Assembly (NCBI GenBank): GCA_948470475.1
Contig: OX419337.1
Location: forward strand, 28,725,372-28,789,371
Direction of reading: 5' to 3'
DNA: 64,000 nucleotides
DNA from: Galaxea fascicularis
Taxonomy: Eukaryota > Cnidaria > Anthozoa > Scleractinia > Euphylliidae
The notes below the pieces were generated by a model. That model saw nothing but the letters and a program-made list of their open reading frames with translations. It had not been told where the DNA came from and did no database searches. Both the position numbers and the translations under genes were made by a program. This document shows, piece by piece, positions 12,601 through 24,189 of this stretch (position 1 is the first letter of the stretch; the number at the start of each line of letters is the position of its first letter).

Positions 12601-14567
12601 CAGCCGCAGTGCTGTTTCTGTTCCTGGTAGTTTGCCATAACACAAATCAAAATCTTAATGTTTGTTACACATACTGAGAAACTGAAACTATTAAAAGCCT
12701 TCAAACAACGGTGCTTTCACACCATAAATAGTTTTGCATTTGTCGCAATGCAGGAAAAGAGGTGAAGCGCTGGAAACTGGTCGACAATTGCTTTGTTTTG
12801 AACAAGGACTAAAGAGGTTTACGAAATACAAAGAAGTGTAAGAAGAGAATTTCTTACCTTTAGCCAGTTTCAGGACCACATCGATGACCTATTTTATATG
12901 GGTGTCTCTCCAGTGGAATATAAATTAACAACAAAGTGTCTTACCTGTAGACTACGCGTTGATGATGAGAGACATCTAATGGACTTTCAGTCAAGTTACT
13001 ATTTTTTTTAACTTTTCAGTGTCATAAGTTTGCATAATTTGACAGTCCACGTTTCGTTTAGCTCGTAAGTGGTCAAAAGAGTAATGGAAACTCTTTCGAT
13101 TTTTATTTTCCGACTACATCATAACGCTTTACGCGCTTCTGCTAAGGACTGCAAGCTCCAACTGTGCTGCTTAGTCTTTACGCTTATGAAAACGAGCGTT
13201 CAAGGGCTTCCGCAAGTATGGATCGTTTGGCCAACTAACACAAGCCCCCACAAGCTTTTCTAACTGTCTCAAGGCAACTAATTCAGTTCTGCCTTGGAAT
13301 TATCTTTACTAGATAGAGCCACAATTCCGTCTACTTACTGGTCTGTTTCCTGTTTGCCTTTTCATTGCAGATTTGTGTGGGAATTTACCATTTCCAAACT
13401 TGTGATAACTAACAACAAGCCAGAATCCCACCGTTTGATGGAGTTTTTACGAGAGAAAACCAACAGAGCCTTGTCGGAATCTGACTGAAAACAAATATAA
13501 CCTTTAATTTTAAATGAAAAGCAATTTACTATGCAAGTTGTTATAACAATTGCCAACGACCTGTCTGAAATTATAAATTTATGATGGGACAAATAAATTC
13601 ACTTTCCCTCCTACAATTTTCCCCTTGGTGACTGAAATAGCTGGGATTTTTTTATTTACCTGGGTAATTAAAGCTAGACGGTTAGGTAAAAAAAATAAAA
13701 ATGGATTAGCGAGAGATGTTGTCAGGTGCTTTGCTTATTCATTTTTTATTGTTGCGGCGACAAACAAAATGCTTCGTAAACCTCATCTGTCTGTGTTATT
13801 AAAATTTGATATTCACATTACATCTGTCTGTGTTGTTAAAATTTAATATTCACATTACTGTGCCAGAAGACGCCACTTTTAGTCACCCACTTTCAAATTA
13901 GGTAAATAAGCTTCTCACACTCCGTATAAAGTCAAGCAATTCAGGTCAACCAGCTGATCATTCACTGCCCGCGCAGCATCTGAATCTCGGCTTCTGATTG
14001 GCAGAGTAGGTTTACCTTGGGTAGCTGGGAGACCATTAGACCTGAATAGACTGTGTCATTAAATTGAGTCAAAGTTGCTCCAAAACGATGCTCTAAGAAT
14101 TTTAAAAGTTGCTTGCCAAAGTAGACTATTTTATTCTGCATAACATACATGCCGAAATTATTCATTGAGAACTGCTTCCATCGTTTCTTTCCACTGCTGC
14201 CGTGACTGAGTGAAATAACAATATGGCGGATTTAGCTCTTAATGAATAACAGCTGGAAATTTGATACGTTGTTCGTGGAAGATAATAATCAAAAACTGCT
14301 GGGCTTCTGCTGCTGACATTTTTGACATTTTTAGTCGACTCAGTGTGTGTATGCACGTCTGACAGCATTTTTAGTATAAACTAAACAACTGCAAAATTTT
14401 AGTTCATTTAAGTGTTTATATCTCAGAGGGCTCATTTGTTGCCTAAAAGTTGCTCTAAGTTGTTTGGAACACAAATATTTGCTCCAAACCCTGAAAATTG
14501 CTATAAAGTTGCGAGCACAATCACCTTATAGGCCTAGAAACCGTTCTAACTACCGAGGGTCTAAATA
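9640..14567. other. Non-coding DNA with scattered repeat fragments
   Basis: No gene recognised. It contains a fragment (11120-11175, GGGAGTTTTAGCAACGACGA) related to the element at 46849-47421, and a fragment at 11423-11510 related to the flank of the 23928-24119 foldback. A 37-bp tandem repeat lies at 13784-13857. The short ORFs show no known motifs. Confidence 0.5.
13784..13857. repeat. Tandem repeat, two copies of 37 bp
   Basis: CATCTGTCTGTGTTATTAAA at 13784 recurs at 13821 with two substitutions across the unit (TTATT/TTGTT and TTGAT/TTAAT). Confidence 0.9.
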
Positions 14568-14893
14568 GACCTTTTTACCGATACGGCGGCCATCTTGAAT
14601 TCCGAGGAAATTATGGGATATCCAGGGGGCAGATGAGAAATAATTATAAAGAATTCTGTGGCGTGATAACTTTTAAAAATAATTTTTCGCTAACCATAGA
14701 AACCACTGCCAAATACCGTGACAAAGGATGTAACGCTTGTAATATTTGTTTTGGAATATGAGAGACAAGCAGTAAAAATTTATCCTGAAAGCTGTGTATA
14801 CCATTAATTTTCCAGCGATTGCCCCCTCGGCAGCCCATAATTTCTCAGTCAAAACAATAGAATTCAAGATGGCCGCCGTATCGGTAAAAGGTC
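14568..14893. mobile_element. TA-flanked MITE, 326 bp, with GCGGCCATCTTG near both ends
   Basis: The left end GACCTTTTTACCGATACGGC pairs with the right end CGGTAAAAGGTC and its inner neighbour, giving TIRs of roughly 70 bp with gaps. TA dinucleotides sit on both sides (14566-14567 and 14894-14895), as expected for Tc1/mariner-type insertion. Non-coding. Confidence 0.72.
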
Positions 14894-15306
14894 TATTACG
14901 CAGGAAAATTTTCATTCTTCTAAGTCACTCCACTATTAAAGTTTACCCTTGTAAAAGCAAAAACGATACTTTGTGTAAGGAAACCTTATATTTCACTGGC
15001 AAACAACGAAAGTTGGCATTGGTGTTTTCAGTGCAAATTGAAGTACTTAGGACAGTTCTCAACAATTTAAAAACAACAAAAGCGCGTCCCTGTGAGCCAC
15101 CAAAATTAAAATTATAATAATATCTTTATTGAAAAGGAGTTCCTCTTACAAAAACCCGATCCATAAGGTACATTCATTATTGTATAAATCCAATCGTGGC
15201 GGTACATTGCAAATAACAGGAGTCTCATTGATGTCCTTCTCAAGGTATACGAATTGCGGATAAACTACGGACACAACCTTGCTTCGGAGGCTTTCCATCT
15301 AACATA

Positions 15307-15485
15307 GACCTCTTTCATAATGGCGGCCAAATAAAATATTCTTTTGTTTTAATGCTGATAAGCCTTTCTAACCTCGCTACTGTGTGCAAAATACAATAGA
15401 ATGTTTGCGCTAAAATGAGGCCAGTAAGTCTAATTAACATAGATACAAAAGAATAATATCATCGGCGGCCATTATGAAAGTGGTC
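15307..15485. mobile_element. TA-flanked MITE, 179 bp, related ends
   Basis: The left end GACCTCTTTCATAATGGCGG pairs with the right end CGGCCATTATGAAAGTGGTC, with inner TATTCTTTTGT also mirrored (arms about 42 bp). TA flanks at 15305-15306 and 15486-15487. It shares GACC termini and the GGCGGCCAT motif with the element at 14568-14893. Confidence 0.75.
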
Positions 15486-15701
15486 TATAGATCGCAGTAT
15501 TGAACATTGCCTTTTGCCACCTCGATCAGTCTTTTTCCTTTCGAGTTTCTGGAATTTTATTCCGCGATAGTGTGTTGTAAACTGAACGGTAATTGGTGAG
15601 TGTGAATAATCGAAATCATATGTTTGAACTGCATATTAAAGAATGAAGATGAATGTGATTCTCACAGTTATAAACACTACTGTAACAGTAGTGAAAATAA
15701 A

Positions 15702-15822
15702 GCCTGAAAAAAATCCAGGCTTGTGCGGGAGTTGAGCCCATGACCTCTGCGATACCGGTGCAGTGCTGTGCCCACTGGGAAAAAAACTATGCTAACAAGC
15801 CAACTTGGGGCTGGTCATTTTG
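15702..15822 (-). mobile_element. tRNA-derived SINE fragment
   Basis: On the minus strand the sequence reads as a decayed tRNA head: an A-box-like TAGCATAGTTTTTTTCCCAG, the run CACTGCACCGGTATCGCAGA, and a B-box-like GGGCTCAACTCCC. It is bordered by the small hairpin GCCTG-A-rich-CAGGC (15702-15720). I recognise this combination from coral SINE-like repeats. It is too degenerate to be a functional tRNA. Confidence 0.6.
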
Positions 15823-16029
15823 TGAGATCGTCATAAACCCTTGAGCAGTGATGAACAGGTGAATTGGAATATATAAAACCATATCAGCTTTGTGTTACGT
15901 ATTATAGAATGAACGGCAATTCTTTGTTTCGGGTCCTGTGGTACATATATTTTTGAAGCTTACTACACGCCCGAATGGACAGTCATGAATTCATATGTCG
16001 AATTATGACGGCTTATAGTATTGTGCAAA

Positions 16030-17194
16030 AGAAAACGAACCCTGGGAAACGAAATTGCACTCTGAAAAATGGCCCATTGCATAAAGGTGCTTTGCCGAAT
16101 GATCTGCCGAGGAAAGAAAACTGGATGAAGCACGTTACTTGTTTTACGTAACGCGCAATTTCATAAAGAAAACTTTGCAATTTCATTAGGGTTTCACTTG
16201 AATTTCTGACATCAAAACGGCCTCTCGAAAATTTTTATTCGGCGAAGAGAACACCTGGGTGCCTCTACTTGTTTAAACATCGGCCCGCAACGACTCTTAA
16301 CAACTTTCTAATGTTTGTAACAGGCTAACACAACAACAGGATATAACGTGTTTTTCGTCATCGAGACGTGGTTAGTTTTGCTCAAATGACTTACCAGAGC
16401 AAAGATTCCAAAGCTGTTTCGTTTCTCGATCGACAACCGTTGAACTTGTAGGTGCTGGCTAAAATAGAGGAAAAAAACAGATGCCTTAATATACTTTTAC
16501 CATGGGAACCAAGAGCTAGAGTAATCAGCATCAATTTTCTCCTTTATAAAAACAATTATATTAAGGACAGAACCACACAATATGAATTTTCTTCATATGT
16601 AAACAATTTCTCCTTACTACTTTATAGAAATTGTGTAGGGGGAACAAGTGAGAATTTAAATTTTGATCTTAGGGTTTAAATGGCTGTATAATGAGGCATA
16701 CAGAGGAACCAAATGTTCCCTTACTGTTATTGTCACTAAAATAATTAAGCACACTAGCCGATCATGCCATGATATTGCCTACATACTGTGGCATAGCTGT
16801 TTTGGTCTCACTTAATCTTGTAGAGGGCTATTTGTATTTTAAAAAAAATCGTAAAAATCTTATAGTAACAAGTGTGGTTTTATAGGCACAAACAAAAACC
16901 AACAACGAAACGTGCAGCACTTAAAATTAACACTTAGCCAATTAACTGTGTTTTCCAGAACGCTCGGTTTTTTTTAATGAACTAAACACATTTAATGTAT
17001 TTACTTGATTAAGCGACGGCGCCGCCCGTAGCGCCGCGTCTGAGAGAAAAAACTAATCGAGTAATTACGGCAAGTAGAAGCCCGTACACGAAAGTTTCAA
17101 CTATGAGGCAGTCAAGTAGATCAACAGATCAACAGTTGATTCTTGTTGACTTAAAAGATATCAAAACGTTGTATCAACCTTGTGGTCTGTGCTA
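16030..17194. other. Non-coding DNA, no gene recognised
   Basis: AT-rich apart from a short GC-rich spot near 17013-17042 (GCGACGGCGCCGCCCGTAGC). The ORF at 16452-16679 has no known motif. Confidence 0.5.
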
Positions 17195-17390
17195 TTAACC
17201 CTTAACATGCCAATAGTGATCACCAGCTAACTTCTCTTTATCATATCACTAGTTCGTCAACAGTCCAGGAAATGATCACCGGGGATCAGCTGAGTTAATT
17301 TTTATACAAATTCTCCTTACATGTAACATACGAAATAAGTGCGAAGTGTAATGAGAGTATACATGTTGGTATTCCTAAAAGACCTTATTC
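17195..17390 (-). mobile_element. TTAA-ended interspersed repeat, inverted copy
   Basis: The reverse complement matches the element at 50578-50775 through ATGTTACATGTAAGGAGAAT, CAGCTGATCCC, CGATCATTTCCTG-like and CTAGTG blocks. The left edge is TTAACCCTTAAC; the other edge is unclear. Confidence 0.6.
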
Positions 17391-17499
17391 CCGATCGCTG
17401 TCCATGAACACCAGTTTCAGCCTTAATTGGTACGCTTCATCGCCATGGCATTGCTAACATCTAAGCCCAAGAACTCACATGAACGAAACAAGCAATGAA

Positions 17500-17640
17500 A
17501 ATATGAAGCTTGCGGGATGTGGCTTAGAGTGACAAGAATACCTCACAAATTAATGTGTCTGGGCAAGTTAAAAGTCAATCATTGGGCACTATGGCCACGT
17601 GGTAGCGGGAATTACCCGATGGCATTCATAAACGTGTCGT
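17500..17640. repeat. Repeat related to the foldback at 46120-46368
   Basis: GGGCACTATGGCCACGTGGT recurs at 46202, and flanking GAAGCTTGCGGGATGTGG resembles GAAGCTTGTGGGGCGTGG at 46126. The second arm is missing or decayed here. Confidence 0.55.
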
Positions 17641-18069
17641 TGCACCTGTGTCAAGACTAGTTTTTGACCCAAATTGATCAAGGTATAAAACCGTTTCTTC
17701 AATTTGCATAACGTCAAGACACATTTGTAAAGTTGGCATCAATTTATCTTAAAAGAAATTATACCATTACTTATTAAATAATGAGTCACCTGCAACATTT
17801 GTTTTTCTTCTTTGTTGAACTTTCAGCTCTTTAAGTGTTTTTTCTCAGCTTGAATGAACTTTTTGGTAACAAGTGAGCGAAAGGTAATTTAGAGTTTAGC
17901 AGGAACCGACCGCTTATCATCAAAATAACTCGTTATAAAATAAATACCAAGTGACGCCCTCTTTTCATTTGCTACGTATTTGGAGCCGAGTTTTGTTGGG
18001 TCAGAAGCAGGTATCATCATGATTTTGGGTTGTGGTTTGGCACGTTTCGAAATATAAACTGATTACTGT

Positions 18070-18165
18070 GGCTCGTCTTTCTCCAGACACTTCTCTCGTG
18101 TTCTTAAAAATTCCCGCGGGTGCTTATGATAACTCAACAATGCACTCGGCGCGTTTTCATTTCTT
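18070..18165. repeat. Direct copy of part of the 18340-18822 foldback
   Basis: CACTTCTCTCGTGTTCTTAA, AATTCCCGCG and CAACAATGCACTCGGCGCGT recur in the same order at 18677-18740. Confidence 0.8.
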
Positions 18166-18339
18166 TCGAAACCTCATTAACAATTCAGAAAGGAAATACA
18201 AAAGAAATTAATGTTTAATGAGTGTCTTCATATTTGATATAGACACGGCTAAATTTTACAACCGATTCTATCCGGAAATTGATAATAAACCCAACGATTA
18301 TTCGACAACTGAATAGATCTACCACAAACGTTTTTGAAG

Positions 18340-18822
18340 CTGTTGAAAAAGCTCGTAGCAGTGTTTTATCGGGTTTTATAAAATGTTGGAAGAGTTACGC
18401 GCGCTGTGATTGGTCGAATCGAGTTCATTATATCCCGATGAAGCACGCGCTCTACGTCACACGCGTGCACTGTTGAGTTATAATGCACGCTGCCTACATC
18501 ACAAGCTCGTGCGCGAGCAAATAGGTATGAAAGCTTGCTTAAATCTCCGAGACATTTTATAAAAGAAATAAAAAACTTGTTCCTCGTACATTGTTGAGTT
18601 ATATAAGCACTTGGGAATTTTAAGAACACTCGAGAAGTGCCAGAAGCACTCGCCTTCGGCTCGTGCTTCTCTAGGCACTTCTCTCGTGTTCTTAAAAATT
18701 CCCGCGTGCTTATATATAACTCAACAATGCACTCGGCGCGTTTTTTATTACTTTATAAAAACACGAGGCGTAGCCGAGTGTTTTTAGACCCGATAAAACA
18801 CTGCTGCTCGTTTTTTAAACAG
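18340..18822. mobile_element. Nested foldback element, 483 bp
   Basis: Outer arms pair around GCTCGTAGCAGTGTTTTATC (left) and GATAAAACACTGCTGCTCG (right). An inner palindrome at 18589-18729 folds CATTGTTGAGTTATATAAGC onto its mirror ending in AACTCAACAATG, with the turn near CTCGCCTTCGGCTCG. ORFs on both strands here are by-products of the palindrome. Confidence 0.8.
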
Positions 18823-19002
18823 TACATCGCGTTACACATGCATGCATGTAAAAAAGATGTGACACGAGCGTTTAAGTAATTTGTAATTTCTATATTAAAC
18901 CATTAGGAGAGGAATAGATGCTAGTTAACATACACTAAAACATCATTTACCTGAAGCACAGAATAAGATTTGGTAAAATTCATGAAACTGAAATTCATGA
19001 AA

Positions 19003-19267
19003 CTGAAGTTTATGAAGCATCACTCGAGCATACAAACCTCAGATGAAACATTAAATAAAGAAAGCTCTATCGCAGTTCCAATGACAACTCAAGTAGTCGA
19101 GAAAATAACCGAATAGAAAACAGAAAACACATCTGATTTTCTGAAGTTTATAAAGCATCACTCAAGCATACAAACTGCAGATGAAACATTAAATAGAGAA
19201 ACGATCCATCGCAGTTCCAATGACAACTCAAGCAGTCGAGAAAATAACCGAATGAAAAACAGAAAAG
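19003..19267. repeat. Tandem duplication, two copies of 138 bp
   Basis: CTGAAGTTTATGAAGCATCA at 19003 recurs at 19141. CAGTTCCAATGACAACTCAA and GTCGAGAAAATAACCGAAT are also shared in order. Copies differ at about a tenth of positions. Non-coding. Confidence 0.88.
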
Positions 19268-20049
19268 ATTGAAGACTCAAGCGTATGACCTCTACTATAT
19301 CATTGCAATAAATAATAACAAGGTGTCATTTGCCTCACAAGCTCATGTGATAAGAAAACTGTTCTTGTTTGGCAATAAGCTGATCACCTGCCCGGGTTGT
19401 TGGCCCGGTGCTGCTTTTTGGAGCCGACTGAAGGTCTTATGCGAATAACTCGATGGTTTTAAGTGGATTTCATCTTTCATCTGTGCCTTGTGGTTCATAC
19501 TTAAGATGCTCCCTATAATTCGTTTACGAATTTGCCTTACAATCATGTCAAGGGTTGTATGGGAATTTTAAATTGAATTGTGTTCAGTCCAGCGATTCGT
19601 GGAGAAACAGCACTCGACGACTGGTCGTAATACATGATCATATATTTAAACTTCTCTGCCACTAAGGAATTCACTTTAGAACAGTATACACTAAAGCCGA
19701 CAGCGCATTGGCAGTTCTTAGTCTTTGACAGTACTTCTACCTTGTTTCTAAATGCGAAATTACTCATTTGAGGTAGAGATTGCACACAATACTGGAGAGA
19801 AGCCAAAATCAACCGCCTATTCAGGCGATTTGCCACCCTTCCTTATTGTGGTAAAGCAAAGTATGCCTTATTACCAACGAGTGATCATTGTCAACGACGA
19901 GGAATTCCAAGCGCAAGATAACAAATTTCGCGACTAAAAAAGGAATTTTTCACAAAAATCGCGTCTGCGTTTAACATAAATGATACTTACAGTTGAATTG
20001 AAAACTGATAGCGATGACGCATCCGTTTAAACTGCTGCGTGAGCCAACT

Positions 20050-20395
20050 GACAAACATTCATAAGGTGTAGTTATTATTGTATAAATACACTCGTTGGGG
20101 TATATTGCAATTACATTGGTGTCCTTCTCAGTAGGCCTGATACGAAATAATAATACCTTACTTCGGAGGCCTGCTATCCAAAATGGTCGCAATATGGGAA
20201 CTTATTATCTAGTGATTCCTTCGGCTTTTCTTCTCTTTTTAAGTGCCCATAAAGATAATCCTGCGGTGTAGTGTATTGTAAAACAATTCTTCTGTTCTAT
20301 CAGGACTATGGGGCATAAATATTTGAGGCTAACTACACGCCCTAATGGACAGTCTTTGAATTCATATATCGTGTTACGACGGCTCGACTAGGCAA
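20050..20395. repeat. Segment B of a diverged direct duplication (partner 15160-16020)
   Basis: Same block order as segment A but without the MITE and SINE, so it resembles a pre-insertion version. Same strand, about 5 kb away. No coding capacity recognised. Confidence 0.7.
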
Positions 20396-20399
20396 AACA

Positions 20400-22790
20400 C
20401 GAATGTTTGAAAAAACCGCACACCAACAAGACGATGAAAATGAAGGATGTAAAACGCAGAAAAACAAATCATTAGAAATAGGATTTATTTGTGTGATCAC
20501 TGCCGACAGGAGAGTTAACTAGCAGACTTTAAAGTAAACACAAGGAGGTGAAGTCTGGCTTGACCTCAGCAACCAATAATGACTTTTGAAAATTTTGTTA
20601 AGCCCATTGAAAGCTGACGGCAACTCTCGACCCTTCGTAGCAAAATTTTCATGTCTCCCTAAGTGCGTTATCTCAAAATAAATGCGATCACCCAAGCCGA
20701 ACAGTTTCGGAAGCATAGTTGGTGCGCCACTGTTAAGTGGGAATAATTGGAATGCCTTCAAACAAATCCCTTTATTTTAAATCAGGAATGCACCTATTTC
20801 TCGAACCAAGAGTATAAACATTAAATGGGTAGGCGCGATTTTTGAATACTCCCATTATTTAAACACTGGCCTCAATTAATCACTATCTGACATTCTCGAA
20901 AAAGAAAAACTGTTGTCAAGAACCGGCTCTTAACTTGTGGAAGAACTAATGATGTGAGAGTTTGAAACTATTGGATTAGTTAACACGGTCAAGTAAGAGA
21001 TTTGCTAATGCCGATCAACGTTCGTCGTGATGCAATTAGTTTACTAATCTCATTTGATTTCAGTACAGTGCTGCGACCGCACAATCTGAAAACGATTATA
21101 TACAAAACGAACGCTCAAAAGTGAGTAATTTTAAAGCTATGAACATTCAACATTAAGATATCAAACTTGGTCGGTAATCACTCAAAATGATTCTTGAATT
21201 AAAACTGAACATTTACCTTCATAAGTAGAAGTCCAAATTCGGAATAGCTCGCCTCTGAGGAACAAAGGATGTCTGAAGTAACGACAGTAAATTTCTGCTT
21301 AAATTCTATTCTTGCGTGTCAAACTTGAGTGTGTGATTTCTGAACAAACACTAACTCCTTTCCATGACAAATAGGCCCTCAGTAAAACAGGATAGTATGT
21401 CTGATACCAATCTATCATCATGTCAGAAAGTCTTAGTGAGCACGCTCACAAAATCCAACGACCAAACGCGTCGATGATGCAACATTTCAACAAGCCGAGG
21501 GAGAAATCACAATTAACGACAAATTTAAAAATTCAGAGCATGCAAGTTTTGATCCCAAGTAACTGGAATTGTTTGTTAAAGTCCGCGGTCAAGTCGTAAA
21601 GGACAGGCTGCAGTAAAATTTGGTAAACAGTTTCCTTTTCACAGTGTTGCCGTCCGTGATCATTTCAGATATTTCTATCTTACTAGTAATTCAGGGGTAT
21701 CCAACGAGCACATTAAGCAAAAAAACCTTTGAGAGGGATATTTCTGGGCTCCTTGTAATGTTTAAAGACTATTTAAAGAGTTGTTTCAATCAGGTAGAAA
21801 AATGTTATCTGTTCGGATTTCTTAGCTGAACATTGAAGTGCCCGAAAATTTTAGGGAATGAAATCTTCATTTCAGAAATTGATAGCTAAATGTTACCTTC
21901 GAAGAACTTCTCTGCGAACTATTTACCTACCCGAAATGCTAGGCGACCTTTTCAAGAGCCAAAAATTGCAAAAATATCCCTTCCGAAAATTCCCCTGGAT
22001 TTCCCAGGTTGAGAATCTCTTAGGTAATGTTTTAGTTGAGAAATCATTAACTTTTTGGCAATGTACTATTCGAAAGTCTTAGAACGGGAAGACTTTCCCG
22101 AGCAGACATTTCATCGAAGTTTCTCGTTGGGTGCCCCTGCTAATTGGTGAATAATAACTGATTACAGCTCTGTTGTAAGTGATCCAATTTCCAATCTGTG
22201 AAGGATTTATAACATCAAGGATTCGTTGTTTTTTGTGAGACTCCCTCATAACCTAATTGTAGATACAGAATGAGCTATTCTTTCCAAAGTTTATGATGTC
22301 ATGGTAGTGAAAAAAATTTAACAACGTAACTGCTTGTGAACTGGTCATCACGGGAGGTGACATTTCTAAAATGCCCACTAGTTATAGAGGAAAAGAAAAT
22401 TTTTTCTAGGAATCGGGAGAGTAGAGAAAGTATTCATGAAGCATTATATGATTCTGGGACAGCAGGAAAGAATTCGGAAATTTCCATTCCTTACAAGACT
22501 GCAACCGAAAACAAACTTAAAACGATAGGATATTCCTGATTTCGGGGAAGACTTGAATTCACGCATAGTACAGTGGAGCCCCTGTCTACAGCCGCCAACG
22601 TACGACCATAACAATTTTGCCATATTTTAACTGGGTGGAGTCAAATTTCATGGCTGGGATGTGAACATGACTGAATTTTACAAACAATAACAAACTGCTA
22701 TTCTTATCTTCTTCAAGTTTGGATCGTTACTGTTTCCCCAGATTTGTCACTTGTCTGTCTGGTATACAAGCACATTAAGAGGCCTTATAA
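20400..22790. other. Non-coding DNA, no gene recognised
   Basis: Two open stretches (21620-21829 and 21858-22082, plus strand) show no recognisable domain or plausible splice context. No repeat structure noticed. Confidence 0.5.
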
Positions 22791-22799
22791 GCGGGGTCT

Positions 22800-23010
22800 C
22801 AGTCATCCCATATCCCATTCATTTTGGCCTAAAAATTCCCTACTGTTATTCCTGTGGTTTGTATTCCTTTAATGCCATTTCGATATCCCAGAAGCTCTTT
22901 GTTAAATATCCCGGATCCCGTTAATTTCCCCCCAAATACCCCGTATCCCTATATATTTTTTTACTTAAATATCCCGTATCCCGATAACCTTGAAAGGGGC
23001 CTGTATCAAC
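22800..23010. repeat. Degenerate TATCCCGTATCCC-type repeat
   Basis: Irregularly repeated phrases such as CATATCCC, AAATATCCCGGATCCCG, CCCCGTATCCC and AAATATCCCGTATCCCG. The phrase structure suggests a decayed minisatellite or element. Confidence 0.55.
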
Positions 23011-23219
23011 GAGGTGAAAGGGAGAATTTACAAAGGCATAAACACGTTGGGATATTACAACCGGCATCCCAGCCGTTTGCAATTTTAACCGGCCTTTAAC
23101 TCCCAAGATCTGATTAGCAATTAAAACACCCCCGAACGGATGAATATGTCTATTCTCATTACCTGTTTGCCTTATAATGCATTGAAATTGTGAAGAGTTG
23201 GTACTTGTTAATCACTCCG

Positions 23220-23420
23220 GGGGGTTAAGTTTTAACGGTGAGAAAATGTGCTTCAACAGGCGGGTTTCAACATTTGCCTGTTGAGTTTATTATCAAGGTG
23301 AATCAAATATTGAAACCCTCTAAAACGGTCGTTCAACATTTAATTGTGGAAATTGTTGAAAGTGTGTTGAAACAAATTTAGTGTACGAACTGGTTCAAAC
23401 TTTCATTTTAACATCGTTTC
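23220..23420. repeat. GTTGAA/TTCAAC-rich repeat
   Basis: Repeated short words TTCAACA, TTGAAAC and GTTGAA in both orientations (CTTCAACAGGCGGGTTTCAA; GGAAATTGTTGAAAGTGTGT), suggesting a decayed foldback. Confidence 0.4.
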
Positions 23421-23927
23421 ATATTTTCCTCAATTCGCGAAATTAGGAAAATGTTGAACCTTGCTGAATAAGCTTCAAGAACACGGCTTTCTTTAACATT
23501 TACATGTATTATAAACGACAGGTGTTCGTTGAACAAACGCGCCCGCATAGAAGGAACCAGTAAAGTTTTTTTGTATTGAGTTTTCTGAACTGACATTGAA
23601 TGGACGGTAAAACCGTTGAAACGTTGTCATGTAAAAACTTTCAGTATTTTCCCCGCATCTGGTCACATCTTGTTCAAAAACATATCGGTCAGAGAACAAT
23701 TTAACCACGGCTTTCCAAACCCGACAAGCGTCCTGTTTCATTCAATGACTTATTTGTATTTGTTATGAAAACACAGCATGCATGAGAACAGTTGTGCAGA
23801 ATTGTACATGGCGTTTTGTTTAAAGCAGCTTCCAAAATCTAAATTTACATTACCTTTATGTCACTTTCAGTCTTCAAGTTCTTTAATTTTGTCAGAGGAA
23901 TGAATGTCAAGATGCCTTCTAAGAGAC

Positions 23928-24119
23928 AAAAATTTGGTATTATCAAACGCCAGAGTTGATAAATGTAAATTGACCACATTAGAGGGATTCTAAAAGCTGA
24001 CGTTTCGAGCGTTAGCCCTTCGCTCTGACGAAGGGCTGACGCACGAAACGTCAGCTTTTAGAATCCCTGTACGGTGGTCAATTTACATTTATCAACTCTG
24101 TTGATAATACCAAATTTTT
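23928..24119. mobile_element. Near-perfect 192-bp palindrome (foldback)
   Basis: Arms of about 95 bp pair from AAAAATTTGGTATTATCAA on the left to its mirror on the right. Inner matches include GATTCTAAAAGCTGACGTTT and CCCTTCG / CGAAGGG around a six-base turn. A fragment of its right flank recurs at 11423-11510. Confidence 0.88.
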
Positions 24120-24189
24120 GTGTACTACTTCCCCACCGACGCAGCACCACAGTTTGGCTTTAGAAACTACCCCCTTTATTCTTTAAGAG

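Larger units (their letters stand above)
15160..16020. repeat. Segment A of a diverged direct duplication (partner 20050-20395)
   Basis: Shares ordered blocks with 20050-20395: TTATTGTATAAAT, TGTCCTTCTCA, CTTCGGAGGC, GTGTTGTAAA versus GTATTGTAAA, and CTACACGCCC followed by AATGGACAGTC and GAATTCATAT. This copy is longer because it also holds the MITE at 15307 and the SINE at 15702. Confidence 0.7.

Noticed and set aside
14794..15117. 107-codon ORF containing FPAIAPSAAHNFSVKTIEF
   Set aside because: The first part is the right end of the 14568-14893 MITE and the rest has no motif.
15724..15800. Possible functional tRNA gene on the minus strand
   Set aside because: Poor acceptor pairing, a broken A-box (T run) and a B-box mismatch; fits a SINE relic better.
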